From: an uncultured Rickettsiales bacterium
GTDB lineage: Bacteria > Pseudomonadota > Alphaproteobacteria > RF32 > CAG-239
Assembly (NCBI GenBank): GCA_900551865.1
Contig: URXV01000003.1
Coordinates: 1 to 64,000, forward strand
DNA: 64,000 nucleotides
Direction: 5' to 3'
The translations under genes were made by a program, and so were the position numbers. Below, in pieces: positions 23,249-32,472 of the stretch. Under the pieces are notes generated by a model. The model ran no database searches. It was not told the DNA's origin and saw only the letters and a program-made list of their open reading frames with translations. Numbering within the stretch: the stretch's first letter is position 1; every line of letters begins with the position of its first letter.

Positions 23249-24205
23249 CTATTTATAGCTGTTGATTTTATTTTGCAAATCTTCCAAACTCCTGCCGTAA
23301 AAAGGTTCTCCGTTAATCAGCAGCATTGGAACGCCGTTAATTCCCAAAACCTGCGACAAAGCGTCAATATCCTGAACGCCGCGGCGGATTTTTTTCTCTT
23401 CCGACAGTTTTTTGATTTCGTCAACATCAAGTTCTTCGTCTCTCAAAATCTGGTTAATCGTTTCTTCGTTCATTTCCGGCAGGGTCATAATGCCTTCATA
23501 AACTTCAATGAATTTTCCTTTCTCAAACGCCGCTATCGCCGCCTTCGCTGCATAAGGCGAATGTTCGCTCATAAAGAACAGCGGATTGAAGACGAATTTG
23601 ACATCGGGATTGTTTTTTATCAGCTGAGCCATAACCGGTGCTAGAGCTTTACAGTGTCCGCACGCAAAATCAAAAAATTCGACGACGGCAACTTTGGCGT
23701 CTTTCGGCCCGGCATACGGCGCAACGGCACTGTTTCTCATTTCTTCCCAATGGTCAATGAACTTCTGATCCGGATTCGCCGCAACGCTATCCTGTGCAGG
23801 CTCTTCACCATCGGTCGCCGCGTTTTCTCCGGTATCGCCGTTTGTGTTTACGGCATTTTTAAAAACGTCGCTATCGATTACTGTCTTTGCGATAAATGCC
23901 GTATTACTGCGGATATAATCTTCAAGGACGGATGGATTGTTAGCCAGAAAAGTCTGTATCTTATCGTTTATTTCTTCATCACTGACATTGGAAAAGCTCT
24001 TGATGACATTGCCGAAATTTTCACTTTTCGCCAAACTCTCCAAAATCGGCTGCGGATTGTTTTTGATATAGCCGGCAATTGCCTCGTTGAGTTGTTCTTG
24101 AAATTTTGCCTGTTTCTGCGGGCATTTGCCGTCCAGATAAAGGACGCCCCCTGTGCCCAGTGCAGCCAATATAATGACAGCCAGTGCTTTAAGTAATGTT
24201 TTCAT
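23249..24205 (-). CDS. DsbA/Com1-like periplasmic thiol-disulfide protein (long form)
   Basis: A protein of 318 residues. The start at 24205 has GAGGGG upstream, and a signal peptide or anchor covers ~5-22. The N-terminal helical region (~25-150) carries a disordered acidic linker (NGDTGENAATDGEEPAQDS). The thioredoxin-fold domain starts near FIDHWEEM (~160), with VEFFDFACGHCKALAPV holding the CGHC active site (~190) and the cis-Pro in INGVPMLLINGEPF (~290). This matches the bacterial Com1/DsbA-like group, which oxidises or isomerises disulfides in the periplasm. A shorter paralogue is directly upstream in the same orientation. Confidence 0.85.
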   Translation of the reverse strand: MKTLLKALAVIILAALGTGGVLYLDGKCPQKQAKFQEQLNEAIAGYIKNNPQPILESLAKSENFGNVIKSFSNVSDEEINDKIQTFLANNPSVLEDYIRSNTAFIAKTVIDSDVFKNAVNTNGDTGENAATDGEEPAQDSVAANPDQKFIDHWEEMRNSAVAPYAGPKDAKVAVVEFFDFACGHCKALAPVMAQLIKNNPDVKFVFNPLFFMSEHSPYAAKAAIAAFEKGKFIEVYEGIMTLPEMNEETINQILRDEELDVDEIKKLSEEKKIRRGVQDIDALSQVLGINGVPMLLINGEPFYGRSLEDLQNKINSYK

Positions 24206-24385
24206 CGCCGTTATCCCCTCAAAATTAACATACTGTAATCTCAATCTAACAATTTGAAACGATTATGCAACAGCTTTTTGCTGACGTCTGCATAATTTTT
24301 TTGCGGATGCTGAACCACAATAGCCGCAAGTCCGCTGCAGGCGGTAACAAACTCCCCGCGCCAGCCAGACAGGGTATTTTCCCAA

Positions 24386-24421
24386 AACTGCCGTTAGGAA
24401 AGCTGCCGTTAGGAAAGTTAT
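24386..24421. repeat. Short tandem repeat (15 bp x 2)
   Basis: CTGCCGTTAGGAAAG is present twice in direct succession, with a degenerate third half (TTATCGTTGGCG) following, in the spacer between the two DsbA-like genes. No function is evident. Confidence 0.5.
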
Positions 24422-24456
24422 CGTTGGCGTTTCCATCGTTAGATGCGTTTGGATAC

Positions 24457-24486
24457 AAAAAAAGCCTGCCGTTGCAGCAGGCTTTC
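24457..24486 (-). terminator. Rho-independent terminator of second DsbA-like gene
   Basis: On the minus strand the stem AAAGCCTGC / GCAGGCTTT is followed by T7, 22 bp beyond the stop codon at 24508. Confidence 0.85.
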
Positions 24487-24507
24487 CTGGTGATACAATT
24501 TCAGAAA

Positions 24508-25266
24508 TTACTTAACGTTGTTAATGGCATTCTGAATTGTGTCGGCATCAATCGCCTGCAGAGCTTCGCCGTTCATAATCAATGTCGGAACGCCGCGAAT
24601 CTGTACCTTTTGGGAAAGTTCGGCAATTGCAGAAATTTCTTTGGCAATTTCATCGCTTTCCATCAGCTTTTTCGTTTTTTCAACGTCCAGACCTGCTTTC
24701 TTGATGACATCTTCAATAACGGTAGTCGTAATCTGTCCGTTATGTGTCAGCAGAGCTTCGTAAACTTCAATGAATTTGCCCTGTTTGTTGGCAGCCATGG
24801 CTGCTTTTGCCGCCGGCATAGAGCCGAGGAACGTAACCGGCTTGAAGACAACCTTGACTTTCGGGTTAGCCTTGATGACTTTCATTAGTTCCGGAGCCAG
24901 ACGTTTGCAGTATCCGCAGTTGAAGTCAAAGAATTCGACAATCGTAACCTTGGCATCTTTCGGCCCGACAAACGGAGAACCTTCGTAGCTGCTCAAATCT
25001 TTCCAGTTTGCCTTGTAAAGTTCGGCAATTCTCTTCTGGGCTTCAATCTGTTCCTGCTGTGCAGCCAGTTCCAAAGCCTCGCGGACTTTCCCCGGATTAT
25101 TCATCAGGTAGTCTTCAATCGCCTGATTCATATCCTGTCCGGCTGCCGGCGCGGAAGCCGGAGCTTTAGAACCGCATACCGAAGAGCACAGGGCCACGGA
25201 AACGACAACGCTTGCAATAACCGAAACCAAAACGGTGATAATATTATCTTTTTGCATATTTCCCAT
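24508..25266 (-). CDS. DsbA/Com1-like periplasmic thiol-disulfide protein (short form)
   Basis: A protein of 252 residues. An N-terminal hydrophobic segment (~9-27, ITVLVSVIASVVVSVALCSSVCG) is followed by an Ala/Pro-rich linker. The short helical stretch (MNQAIEDYLMNNPGKVREAL) also occurs in the longer paralogue. The thioredoxin-fold domain has VEFFDFNCGYCKRLAP with CGYC (~118) and the cis-Pro motif IRGVPTLIMNGEAL (~222). It is probably a periplasmic disulfide oxidoreductase. Its own terminator separates it from the paralogue at 23249, so the pair is duplicated but separately transcribed. Confidence 0.88.
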   Translation of the reverse strand: MGNMQKDNIITVLVSVIASVVVSVALCSSVCGSKAPASAPAAGQDMNQAIEDYLMNNPGKVREALELAAQQEQIEAQKRIAELYKANWKDLSSYEGSPFVGPKDAKVTIVEFFDFNCGYCKRLAPELMKVIKANPKVKVVFKPVTFLGSMPAAKAAMAANKQGKFIEVYEALLTHNGQITTTVIEDVIKKAGLDVEKTKKLMESDEIAKEISAIAELSQKVQIRGVPTLIMNGEALQAIDADTIQNAINNVK

Positions 25267-25386
25267 CCTTAAATTAATGTTATATAACCACTAAAAACTA
25301 ATGAATTAAAAAAATAAATGCAAGCCCAAAATAAAAATATGTTGACAAACCGCCCCGGTTTAAAATCAAATGTCCGCAAGAGAAAA

Positions 25387-25440
25387 AACGCCTGCGGCGA
25401 TTCTATAGGCCGGGAGGGCGATTCTACAAGCCGGGAAAAG
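25387..25440. repeat. Short tandem repeat (20 bp x 2)
   Basis: GCGATTCTATAGGCCGGGA is followed by GCGATTCTACAAGCCGGGA before the Pit operon. The pair differs at two positions. Confidence 0.5.
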
Positions 25441-25463
25441 AATTTTGTTAACAGGGAGAAATA

Positions 25464-26123
25464 ATGTTTAACGTTAAAATATCATTATTTGCGCGCACCC
25501 GCGATTTAGAGCATAATATAGACAGCTTGCATGACAAGATTATAGAAATGACGATGGTTTTCAAAGAAGCCGTTGACATATATCTGAAAGAGCGCCGCAG
25601 TGAAACTTATCGCCGGACCAGCAAAAAGATAAAGATAATAGAGCACGATTCGGATACGCTGCGCCGGGAAATTGAGAGCAAGCTGTACGAGCAGAACCTG
25701 ATACCGGACTTGCGCGGCAATATTCTCCAGCTTGTTGAAAACCTTGACCGGGTCGTTAACCTTTTTGACGAGGTTGCGCACAAGTTTTATATTGAACAGC
25801 CGGATATTCCGGAAATATACCATAAGCAGCTGCAGGAGCTGGTTAGTCAGGTTGCGGACTGCGCTGAAAATATGGCGATAGCGTCCCGGGCGTTTTTCCG
25901 CGATTTGGTAACGCTGCGCGATTATTCCCAGAAGGTCTATCTGCTGGAGCACCAGAGCGACAAAACGGCCGCCAAACTTCGCAAAGCCGTGTTTGATTCC
26001 GATTTGAGCCTGGCGCATAAAATGCAGATAAACACTTTCGTTGAAGAAGTTGCCGATATTGCCGACTTGGCGGAAGACTGCATCGACGCGCTGCTGATTT
26101 TTGCGATTAAACGGGAAATTTAA
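25464..26123 (+). CDS. DUF47/PhoU-like Pit accessory protein
   Basis: A 219-residue, nearly all-helical protein of the DUF47 (TIGR00153) group, two PhoU-like three-helix bundles. Acidic/His metal positions typical of PhoU are seen in EHDSDTLRREIE (~60), DEVAHKFYIEQP (~100) and EHQSDKTAAKL (~170). Such proteins sit beside PiT permeases and are thought to control phosphate uptake. The start ATG has AGGGAGAA upstream. The permease gene begins 3 bp after the stop, so the two are one operon. Confidence 0.9.
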   Translation: MFNVKISLFARTRDLEHNIDSLHDKIIEMTMVFKEAVDIYLKERRSETYRRTSKKIKIIEHDSDTLRREIESKLYEQNLIPDLRGNILQLVENLDRVVNLFDEVAHKFYIEQPDIPEIYHKQLQELVSQVADCAENMAIASRAFFRDLVTLRDYSQKVYLLEHQSDKTAAKLRKAVFDSDLSLAHKMQINTFVEEVADIADLAEDCIDALLIFAIKREI

Positions 26124-26126
26124 GCG

Positions 26127-27179
26127 ATGTTAGAATATCTGTTCTTCCTGTCCAGCGGGCTTTTTCTGGGGTGGTCCCTGGGTGCCAACGACGCGTCCAA
26201 CATATTCGGCACCGCCGTCGGAACCAAAATGCTGCGTTTTACGACGGCCGCCGTCATTGCCAGTGTCTTTCTGGTTTTAGGGGCAGTCGTAAGCGGGCAG
26301 AATACGGCGGAAACCCTGAATGCGCTCGGCGAGGTCAATACGCTCCCGGCCGCGTTTACGGTGTCGCTGTCTTCGGCTCTGGCTGTTTTGATGATGCTGA
26401 AGTCCGGCATCAGCGTGTCTATCTCGCAGGCGATTGTCGGCGGCATTATCGGCTGGAACGTATATAATCATAAGCCGACGGATACGGATACTTTGGCAAA
26501 TATCTGCGCATCGTGGATTCTTTGTCCCGTTATCTCCGGCGCAATAGCGGTACTGTTGTATATCTGCGTCAAAAAAATTCTCCACCACAGCAAAGTTCAC
26601 ATTTTATGGCAGGATATGGCCGTGCGCGTCGGTATGGTGCTGACGACTGCTCTGGGCGGTTTTGCGCTGGGTGCGAACAATATGGCGAACGTCGTCGGCG
26701 TTTTTATCGATTCCAATGTATTTGAACCGCTGAAAATCGGTCGGCTGTACACCTTGAGCAGCATACAGGTACTGTTCCTGCTCGGCGCCGTTGCTGCGTG
26801 CGTCGGCGTGTTTACCTATTCGCAGAAGGCGATTAAGACAGTTGGCAAAAATGTCTTGTCTTTCTCGCCGATGGTCGCGTGGATTGTCATTTTGTCGCAG
26901 TCGCTGGTTTTGATTCTGTTTTCGTCCGAAACGCTGGAGCATTTTCTGATTTCCCTTAACCTGCCGCCGCTGCCGGCGGTGCCTGTTTCCAGCACGCAGG
27001 CCGTCATCGGCGCGATTGTCGGCATCGGTTTGGTGAAAGGCGGGAAAGGGATAAAATGGAGTTTGGTGCTGCGCGTCGTGTCGGGCTGGGTGGCTTCGCC
27101 GGTTATCGCGTTTGTGTTGAGCTTTATTTCCTTGTTTTTTATGGAAAATGTGTTTAAACAGACAATATATGTTCCATGA
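26127..27179 (+). CDS. pit: PiT-family inorganic phosphate transporter
   Basis: A 350-residue, ~10-helix symporter that brings phosphate (probably as metal-phosphate) into the cell with protons or sodium. Both PiT signature repeats are present: WSLGANDASNIFGTAVGT (~16) and ALGANNMANVVG (~190). VSISQAIVGGIIG (~98) and PVSSTQAVIGAIVG (~288) form the paired SxxQA-VG elements. It is shorter than E. coli Pit (~500) and lacks the large central loop, as in many alphaproteobacterial PiT proteins. It is directly downstream of the DUF47 gene. Confidence 0.92.
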   Translation: MLEYLFFLSSGLFLGWSLGANDASNIFGTAVGTKMLRFTTAAVIASVFLVLGAVVSGQNTAETLNALGEVNTLPAAFTVSLSSALAVLMMLKSGISVSISQAIVGGIIGWNVYNHKPTDTDTLANICASWILCPVISGAIAVLLYICVKKILHHSKVHILWQDMAVRVGMVLTTALGGFALGANNMANVVGVFIDSNVFEPLKIGRLYTLSSIQVLFLLGAVAACVGVFTYSQKAIKTVGKNVLSFSPMVAWIVILSQSLVLILFSSETLEHFLISLNLPPLPAVPVSSTQAVIGAIVGIGLVKGGKGIKWSLVLRVVSGWVASPVIAFVLSFISLFFMENVFKQTIYVP

Positions 27180-27218
27180 GCCGGCCTCGTCCGGTTTGGC
27201 GTCTGAGAGGAGAAAGCC

Positions 27219-28730
27219 GTGTCATATTTGAATGCCGTTTATCAAAAGTTTCCGCTTTTTTTCCTCTTGGCACATTTGGCTGCCGGTTTGGGATACTGCC
27301 TTTATATCGCCTGGTTTACGACGACGCTGGGTGGTGATACGCTTGAACATATCCATTCCTCGTGGCTCGTATATGCGGAATTTATCCCCTATAAGGATTT
27401 CTTCCAGCACCATAATCCGCTGTTATGGTATCTGTTTGCGCCGTTTGTCGGGCTGCATGCGCACGGTTTGGACGATAATGTAATCACGTCGTCTGTCGTA
27501 ACCGCGGCAATACTGGCATCGTTTCTGACCTATTATTATCTGTATCTGATTGCCTCGCGCTTTTTAACCGACAGGCAGGGCGGGCTGATTGCCGCTGCGA
27601 TTGCCTTTACGCCTTATGTGCTGGTGTCTGTTGTCAACTTTCGTCCCGACAATTTTATGGTGGCGGCGTTTTTTGCCGGGCTGTATTATTATTTCGGCTA
27701 TTTGCAGGAAAAGAAACTCTGGTCGTTAAGCCTGTCCATGCTGCTGTTCTGGGCGTCGTTTATGTTTTTGCAGAAAATCGTCTTCACGCTGGTTTTGCTG
27801 GCTGCCGTTACGCTGTATCAGCTATGCCGTGGCCGGATCTTCTGGCGCGATATGCTGTATGCGCTGCTTCTGCCGTTCGGGCTGAGCCTGCTGTTTGCCG
27901 TCTGGCTCTGGCATCACGGTATTTTGTCGGTCTGGTATCAATCCAACTTTACGTTTAACCTGCATATTCCCGAACTTTTTGCCGGCCGCCGGGTCGGGGA
28001 GTTCTGGACGGAATTGCGGCTGTTGTTGGCCGGAGCCGGTTTGGCGGTGCTGTTTTGTTGGCGCGGGGCAAGCCTTTATTTTAAAATACTGGCGCTGCTG
28101 TTTGTCGCGGAACTGTGCCAGCGCCTGTTTTATTTCTCCGCGTTTGCATATTATTTTTATCAGTTGATATATCTCGCCGCCATTCTGTCTGCGGTTTTCT
28201 TGGAAGAAAAAATTTTTAAGCGCTGCTTTGCCCTGATATACGTTCTTTTGGCGGCTCTGGCGTTTTGTATGTATAAACCTGCGGTCTACAATGGCAATAT
28301 CGGCGGCCGGGCAGGGCGTTTTTATGAACCCTTGAACAAAAAAATCCTGCGCTATATTACGCCGTGTGATTATGTCCTGAACGGCGACGGAACGCTGTAT
28401 AACCTTTATAACCGCGATCCGCATTACTACTGGAATTTGTTAGGGCAGCTGGACGTTATCGGCGCCGAGGTTGGCATTCGTCCTCTGATGGATATTAATC
28501 GGGTTATCCTTACCTATAAGCCCAAAATCATCTCCGCCGCGCCGTATCGCAGCAAATATGCTTCCGAACGAGGGGTTGATGTTTATATTCACCGTCCGGA
28601 TATGGCGCTGGTCAACAAGTATTATAAGCGTTTTGACAATTCCGACGTCCTCTACATCTTAAAGCCCGAATACAGCCGGTTAAAATGCGATTTTGACTAT
28701 AAACAGCGCCGGTATCGGGCTTATGACTGA
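27219..28730 (+). CDS. GT-C-type membrane glycosyltransferase-like protein
   Basis: A 503-residue polytopic protein (about 11 helices). The first periplasmic loop has LGGDTLEHIHSSWLVYAEFIPYKDFFQHHNPLLWY (~37-72), with acidic and aromatic/His residues placed as in GT39/ArnT-like lipid-linked sugar transferases. Later helices and the C-terminal soluble tail (from ~365, containing PLNKKILRYITPCDYVLNGDGTLYNLY) also fit. The GTG start has GAGAGGAG upstream. Donor and acceptor are unknown. A role in envelope glycan decoration fits the many glycosyltransferases nearby. Confidence 0.65.
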   Translation: MSYLNAVYQKFPLFFLLAHLAAGLGYCLYIAWFTTTLGGDTLEHIHSSWLVYAEFIPYKDFFQHHNPLLWYLFAPFVGLHAHGLDDNVITSSVVTAAILASFLTYYYLYLIASRFLTDRQGGLIAAAIAFTPYVLVSVVNFRPDNFMVAAFFAGLYYYFGYLQEKKLWSLSLSMLLFWASFMFLQKIVFTLVLLAAVTLYQLCRGRIFWRDMLYALLLPFGLSLLFAVWLWHHGILSVWYQSNFTFNLHIPELFAGRRVGEFWTELRLLLAGAGLAVLFCWRGASLYFKILALLFVAELCQRLFYFSAFAYYFYQLIYLAAILSAVFLEEKIFKRCFALIYVLLAALAFCMYKPAVYNGNIGGRAGRFYEPLNKKILRYITPCDYVLNGDGTLYNLYNRDPHYYWNLLGQLDVIGAEVGIRPLMDINRVILTYKPKIISAAPYRSKYASERGVDVYIHRPDMALVNKYYKRFDNSDVLYILKPEYSRLKCDFDYKQRRYRAYD

Positions 28731-28869
28731 TTTGGCGTCCGCCTGTCCAAACCGTCCGTACCGATAATAACAGTCGATAAATCAATTATATCCTTGACTT
28801 TTCAGACATCATTGCTTACGTTAAAACCGTTAAAACAATTATGATGTCTCACTAAAAAATTATTAAGCT

Positions 28870-29055
28870 ATGTTGACAACGTTGCTTATTTATTATGGAG
28901 GCTGTGCTTTAGGATTGTTTGGCATGGCCAAGGTTGTGGAACATCTTCCCGAAAGTGACGGCAAGAGTTCCGGAACCAGTGATTACGGGTCTTCATCTTA
29001 TGATGATAACCTGGGCTTTGACGGCGAACCAAACGGAATGCCGTATATGCCGTAA
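28870..29055 (+). CDS. Small hydrophobic/Ser-Gly-rich protein
   Basis: A protein of 61 residues. One hydrophobic segment (LTTLLIYYGGCALGLFGMA, ~2-20) is followed by an acidic, Ser/Gly/Tyr-rich tail. I know no family. There is no SD sequence, and the upstream GTCTCACTAAAA followed by ATTATT resembles, loosely, the shared leader element before 22103 and 57518. It is followed by a strong terminator, which supports its being a real transcription unit. Confidence 0.5.
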   Translation: MLTTLLIYYGGCALGLFGMAKVVEHLPESDGKSSGTSDYGSSSYDDNLGFDGEPNGMPYMP

Positions 29056-29096
29056 ATAATACCCCTGTGCAATATCAGTGCAGGCTGTATTCTTCT

Positions 29097-29124
29097 CAAA
29101 AGGTCGTCTTTGACGGCCTTTTTT
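29097..29124 (+). terminator. Rho-independent terminator
   Basis: AAAGGTCGTC-TTT-GACGGCCTTTTTT: a 10-bp stem with one G-T pair, then T6, 45 bp after the small gene. Confidence 0.8.
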
Positions 29125-29141
29125 CATGTTTAAAATAAAAA

Positions 29142-29170
29142 TTGACAAATAAAAGAAAATAATTTAGTTA
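29142..29170 (+). promoter_or_regulatory. Sigma-70 type promoter
   Basis: TTGACA (29142-29147), 17 bp, TAGTTA (29165-29170), before the gene at 29201. Confidence 0.5.
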
Positions 29171-29200
29171 TATTTGTCTAAAAACTAAAAAGGGTAAGAG

Positions 29201-30511
29201 ATGACCATTCTGGCAGCCGTCAGGCAAAAAATAAAAGAACGGCAGGGTAAGAGTTTTGCTTTGCTTACAGAGCGGGTTGGCAAGTCAGCTGTCGCACCGT
29301 ATGGCATAAATGTTGCCGAAATTGTCAGCCCCGAAGAAACCTTGGTATTGGTTCTCGGCGGTGCCGGCGGGCGCGGCATACATCTTCGCGGGTATAACGG
29401 ATATTTGAAAAAGACGGATGATTTCATAAAAACGCATCCGGAATTGTCCGGGAAGAATGTCAGAGTCTGCGTCGCCGTTTGTTACATCGGGCGCTTTCAC
29501 AATGAGCGGCTGGCGCGGGAAAAACTTTATCATGAATATTGGCAGGAACAGTATTCTCTGGATATGATGGCAAAAGAACAGAAAGAAGAAATTTTAAGTC
29601 CCTGTTATATAAAAGACATTTTTGAACAGGCGTTTTTGCCGCGGATATCCCGAAACGGCGGAAAAGAACGCCTGCCGGCGGAACAGGCTGCACGGAATAT
29701 TCGCCGTTTGAACATCGTAACGCATTGCCACGGGGCGTATGTCGCCCTGCGCCTGGAGCAGATGATGCTGCAGAAAATGGCGGAACTGGGATATCTGCCT
29801 GCCGAACGGAAAAAGGTTGTCCGCCAGCTGATGGTGCTGAACTATGCGCCGGATTGTCCGGCAAGAATGGCGGAGTCCCGGTTTATAACCATAGAATCAG
29901 CGGCCGATGACCATAATAAGTACCAGACGAGGTTTAAAGAATACCTGCAAATGAAAGCGTTGGATTTTGGAATGCTGCGGCTGCCGGAACGCGGTGGCAA
30001 CGTCTTGATGTGTACGAAAGTTGACAAAAGCGGCATAGAGGGAAATCCTCCGAAAGTTATTGTTTTAGAAAAGGTTGATCCCGAAATTTTCTTTTTTGCC
30101 GCAGCCAGACGCCGCCACAACCCCGATGATAAAGAAAACGCCGAAAATGATAAAGAAAATCTCCAAAAAGATAAAGGAAACATCCAAAAGGAAAAGGTAT
30201 TGGGAGAACATGAGTTTCTGGGGTTCAAAAAAGCGTCGAATATGAGCAAAGGTGCAGAGGAATTACAGATTTTTGCCAATAATATTCTGAAAAATGCCGT
30301 TTTGAACTCATTATGCCAAAACGATGCTTCTGCGAAAGCTCTGCCTACCGTCAAAACTCTTGCTTGCGATACGTCGAAACAATATGCCGCTTTTTCCCGT
30401 GCGTATCTGAAAGGTTGGCAGTTGCATACGCGTTGCGTTTTCACAAATCAGCAAAAGCTCAAAAGTTTCATCTGGCATCACCAAACTTGCAGAATTGAGC
30501 TGGATGGTTAA
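29201..30511 (+). CDS. Unknown protein with hydrolase-like HCHG motif
   Basis: A 436-residue cytosolic protein with no signal or membrane segment. A glycine-rich strand-turn LVLVLGGAGGRGIHLRGYNGYLKKTDDF (~47-74) is followed by RRLNIVTHCHGAYVALRLEQMM (~168-189). The latter has the shape of a strand-nucleophile-helix elbow (xHxHG instead of GxSxG), with Cys at the nucleophile position. Further on come VLNYAPDCPARM and FITIESAADDHN. A charged Lys/Glu/Asn repeat (DKENAENDKENLQKDKG) covers ~307-330. I do not recognise the family, and an alpha/beta-hydrolase fold is a guess. It is bounded by its own promoter and lies in an accessory stretch. Confidence 0.55.
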   Translation: MTILAAVRQKIKERQGKSFALLTERVGKSAVAPYGINVAEIVSPEETLVLVLGGAGGRGIHLRGYNGYLKKTDDFIKTHPELSGKNVRVCVAVCYIGRFHNERLAREKLYHEYWQEQYSLDMMAKEQKEEILSPCYIKDIFEQAFLPRISRNGGKERLPAEQAARNIRRLNIVTHCHGAYVALRLEQMMLQKMAELGYLPAERKKVVRQLMVLNYAPDCPARMAESRFITIESAADDHNKYQTRFKEYLQMKALDFGMLRLPERGGNVLMCTKVDKSGIEGNPPKVIVLEKVDPEIFFFAAARRRHNPDDKENAENDKENLQKDKGNIQKEKVLGEHEFLGFKKASNMSKGAEELQIFANNILKNAVLNSLCQNDASAKALPTVKTLACDTSKQYAAFSRAYLKGWQLHTRCVFTNQQKLKSFIWHHQTCRIELDG

Positions 30512-30929
30512 GTTACTGTATGTCAGATAAATCTCAGGAAGCAGCAGACAACCTTACCTCTACCATCGGCTTAGTTTCGTGTACTCTTCCCCGCAGCCAT
30601 ATTCGGTGTGGTATTTTCCCTTCAAGTTCTGCTCAACTTGACTATCAATTTTTTTTGCATCTAGATAATCATCAATAAAGTTCGGGCGAACCTTATTGAA
30701 TTCTTATTTACAGCAATTCTGCAGTCTGAGTTCAGTATATTCTTATTTGCAGCACCAGTTTTGAAAAATCCGCATATATTTCGGATTTTTTTTGTTTTTA
30801 AACAATCACTTATTTAGTTAGGTTTTGAGGATTTTATCGAGGTACTTTTGAGGCCTCTTATCGGACTTTTATCAAAAATGCTAAGGGTTGCAAGGTTTTT
30901 TAATTTTTCTTACCAGTTCGATAAAAAAA
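30512..30929. other. Non-coding stretch with direct repeat and terminator
   Basis: Two imperfect copies of ATTCTTATTT(A/G)CAGCA occur near 30696 and 30738. A hairpin with T8 at 30764-30792 ends rightward transcription. No convincing coding frame is visible. It forms the boundary to the AT-rich metallopeptidase gene. Confidence 0.45.
30764..30792 (+). terminator. Rho-independent terminator
   Basis: AAATCCG / CGGATTT stem with a 9-nt AT loop followed by T8. Confidence 0.75.
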
Positions 30930-32225
30930 CTAGCTTTTTTGTTTCTTTTCTTGATACATTTTTAGAGTGGTAAAATCAACTTTTGAAAGGTTCTGGGTTG
31001 ATTTATATGGAACTTTTGTGCCAGAGCTATTCATTCTATCTCTCAAGCTTGTTATCCTGTTGCTCGCTATTATTGACTGTATAGAGTTGTCAAAATCTTT
31101 TCTATCACCAAATATCTCCTGACGATATGAAGAGTTTATTGATATTAAAGCTTCTCCCCTTGTATAGTTGTAAGAACAGTCAGCCTTTGGATTATTTTTC
31201 CTTAGTTTGTCTTGCTGTTGCTTGTCCATACCTTTGACAACGTTAACAAAAACATCTCTTGCCAAACTATTTTGCAAATCAACAGCCTCTTTAGTGTATT
31301 TATTATCGTCCCCAATCTCACGCATCTTATTTAAGTTGTATTTATCTAATATTATTTTTGCGTCTCGTTCTGAGCGTAAATTATAATAGTCAATAGTAGT
31401 TTCCATCGCCTCTTTAGATGGTTTGGTTAGGATAAATGCGACTATCGCGCTAGCCATAACACCTGCTTCTAGCGCATTCTCGAATGCCCTACCTTCTTTT
31501 ATTTCGTCGAATGTTCTAGAATTATTATTGTTACTTTGGGAGGTTGATAATCTAGAGAGTTCATCATTAGTTAAAGCATTTTCTTTCTTTAGCGCAGGGA
31601 TTGAGAAACTTTGCTTTATTTCAGTTTGACAGCCATTATTATATTGTCCTGCATGAGAAACCTCATGAGCAACGATATGCGTCAGCGAATCTGAAAGCAT
31701 ATTTTTAATTTCTTGATTTTCTATAAGTTTTTCTAGAGGTGCAACTTTTTCAATTTGAGCAAACAGTTTTAACTCTTCCCAATGTTCTAAAGTTGCTTGA
31801 TTTGGTCTTTCTCCTATTGATTTGTAATAATTTTCTAGAAAATCTTGAAACCTGCTAGTTGGTTCAGTAATTTCTTGCTTTTTCGCTTTTTGCATTAGTT
31901 TTTTTATTTCAGGATCATTACTTTTTTGCAAAGTTTTAGCTATTACAGACTTGACCTCTTCATCACTTATATAAACAACATCGCGAGTTTTATTTTTATC
32001 AATTACTTCTCTATAACAATTGCCACCAATACCTGTCCCTGCATAACCAATATAAATTTTCGATAAATTAAATTGCGTTTGAGAATCTGGGCTTGGAGTT
32101 ACAGCATTCTCAAACAGTTTTTTGCCGTAAGGGGTGTTTCTTAACTTATTAACTGTGGTGTCAAGAATTTCATTAAGTGCCTTATTGTTAACTTCAAATT
32201 TATTTTCTAATGGAGTATTTACCAT
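30930..32225 (-). CDS. AT-rich predicted HExxH metallopeptidase-like protein
   Basis: A protein of 431 residues, Asn/Lys/Gln-rich and clearly lower in GC than its neighbours, which suggests recent transfer. LTHIVAHEVSHAGQ (~183-196) contains the zincin HExxH. A downstream Glu in FDEIKEGRAFENALEAG (~238-255) could be the third ligand. A hydrophobic helix (ASAIVAFIL) follows. The N-terminal region (YIGYAGTGIGGNCYREV) and the C-terminal basic tail have no family I know. There is no signal peptide, so it acts in the cytosol or is exported by another route. ATG 32225 is preferred (AGGAA seven bases upstream), with ATG 32231 possible. Effector or toxin is speculation. Confidence 0.6.
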   Translation of the reverse strand: MVNTPLENKFEVNNKALNEILDTTVNKLRNTPYGKKLFENAVTPSPDSQTQFNLSKIYIGYAGTGIGGNCYREVIDKNKTRDVVYISDEEVKSVIAKTLQKSNDPEIKKLMQKAKKQEITEPTSRFQDFLENYYKSIGERPNQATLEHWEELKLFAQIEKVAPLEKLIENQEIKNMLSDSLTHIVAHEVSHAGQYNNGCQTEIKQSFSIPALKKENALTNDELSRLSTSQSNNNNSRTFDEIKEGRAFENALEAGVMASAIVAFILTKPSKEAMETTIDYYNLRSERDAKIILDKYNLNKMREIGDDNKYTKEAVDLQNSLARDVFVNVVKGMDKQQQDKLRKNNPKADCSYNYTRGEALISINSSYRQEIFGDRKDFDNSIQSIIASNRITSLRDRMNSSGTKVPYKSTQNLSKVDFTTLKMYQEKKQKS

Positions 32226-32259
32226 AAACATTTCCTGATTTTAGTTATAAATTACTGTT

Positions 32260-32268
32260 ATTATAGCA
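32260..32268 (-). promoter_or_regulatory. Extended -10 promoter of the HExxH gene
   Basis: On the minus strand TGCTATAAT (TATAAT at 32260-32265), about 30 bp before the start codon. No good -35 box is visible. Confidence 0.5.
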
Positions 32269-32472
32269 CAAACTCTTTAATATAAAATACTTTTTTTGTT
32301 AAATTTTGACAAAATGTTCACATATTTAAGTTTTCCCTAAAACCTCAATTTTTCTTGTTAACTTCTTAAAATCATCATACTTACTCTGTCCGATAATTGC
32401 ACAATATCACGCAATTTTGCAACCTCTTTCAGTTGCCTTATCTTCGCAGTCAACCCGGCGTGCAACAGAATG

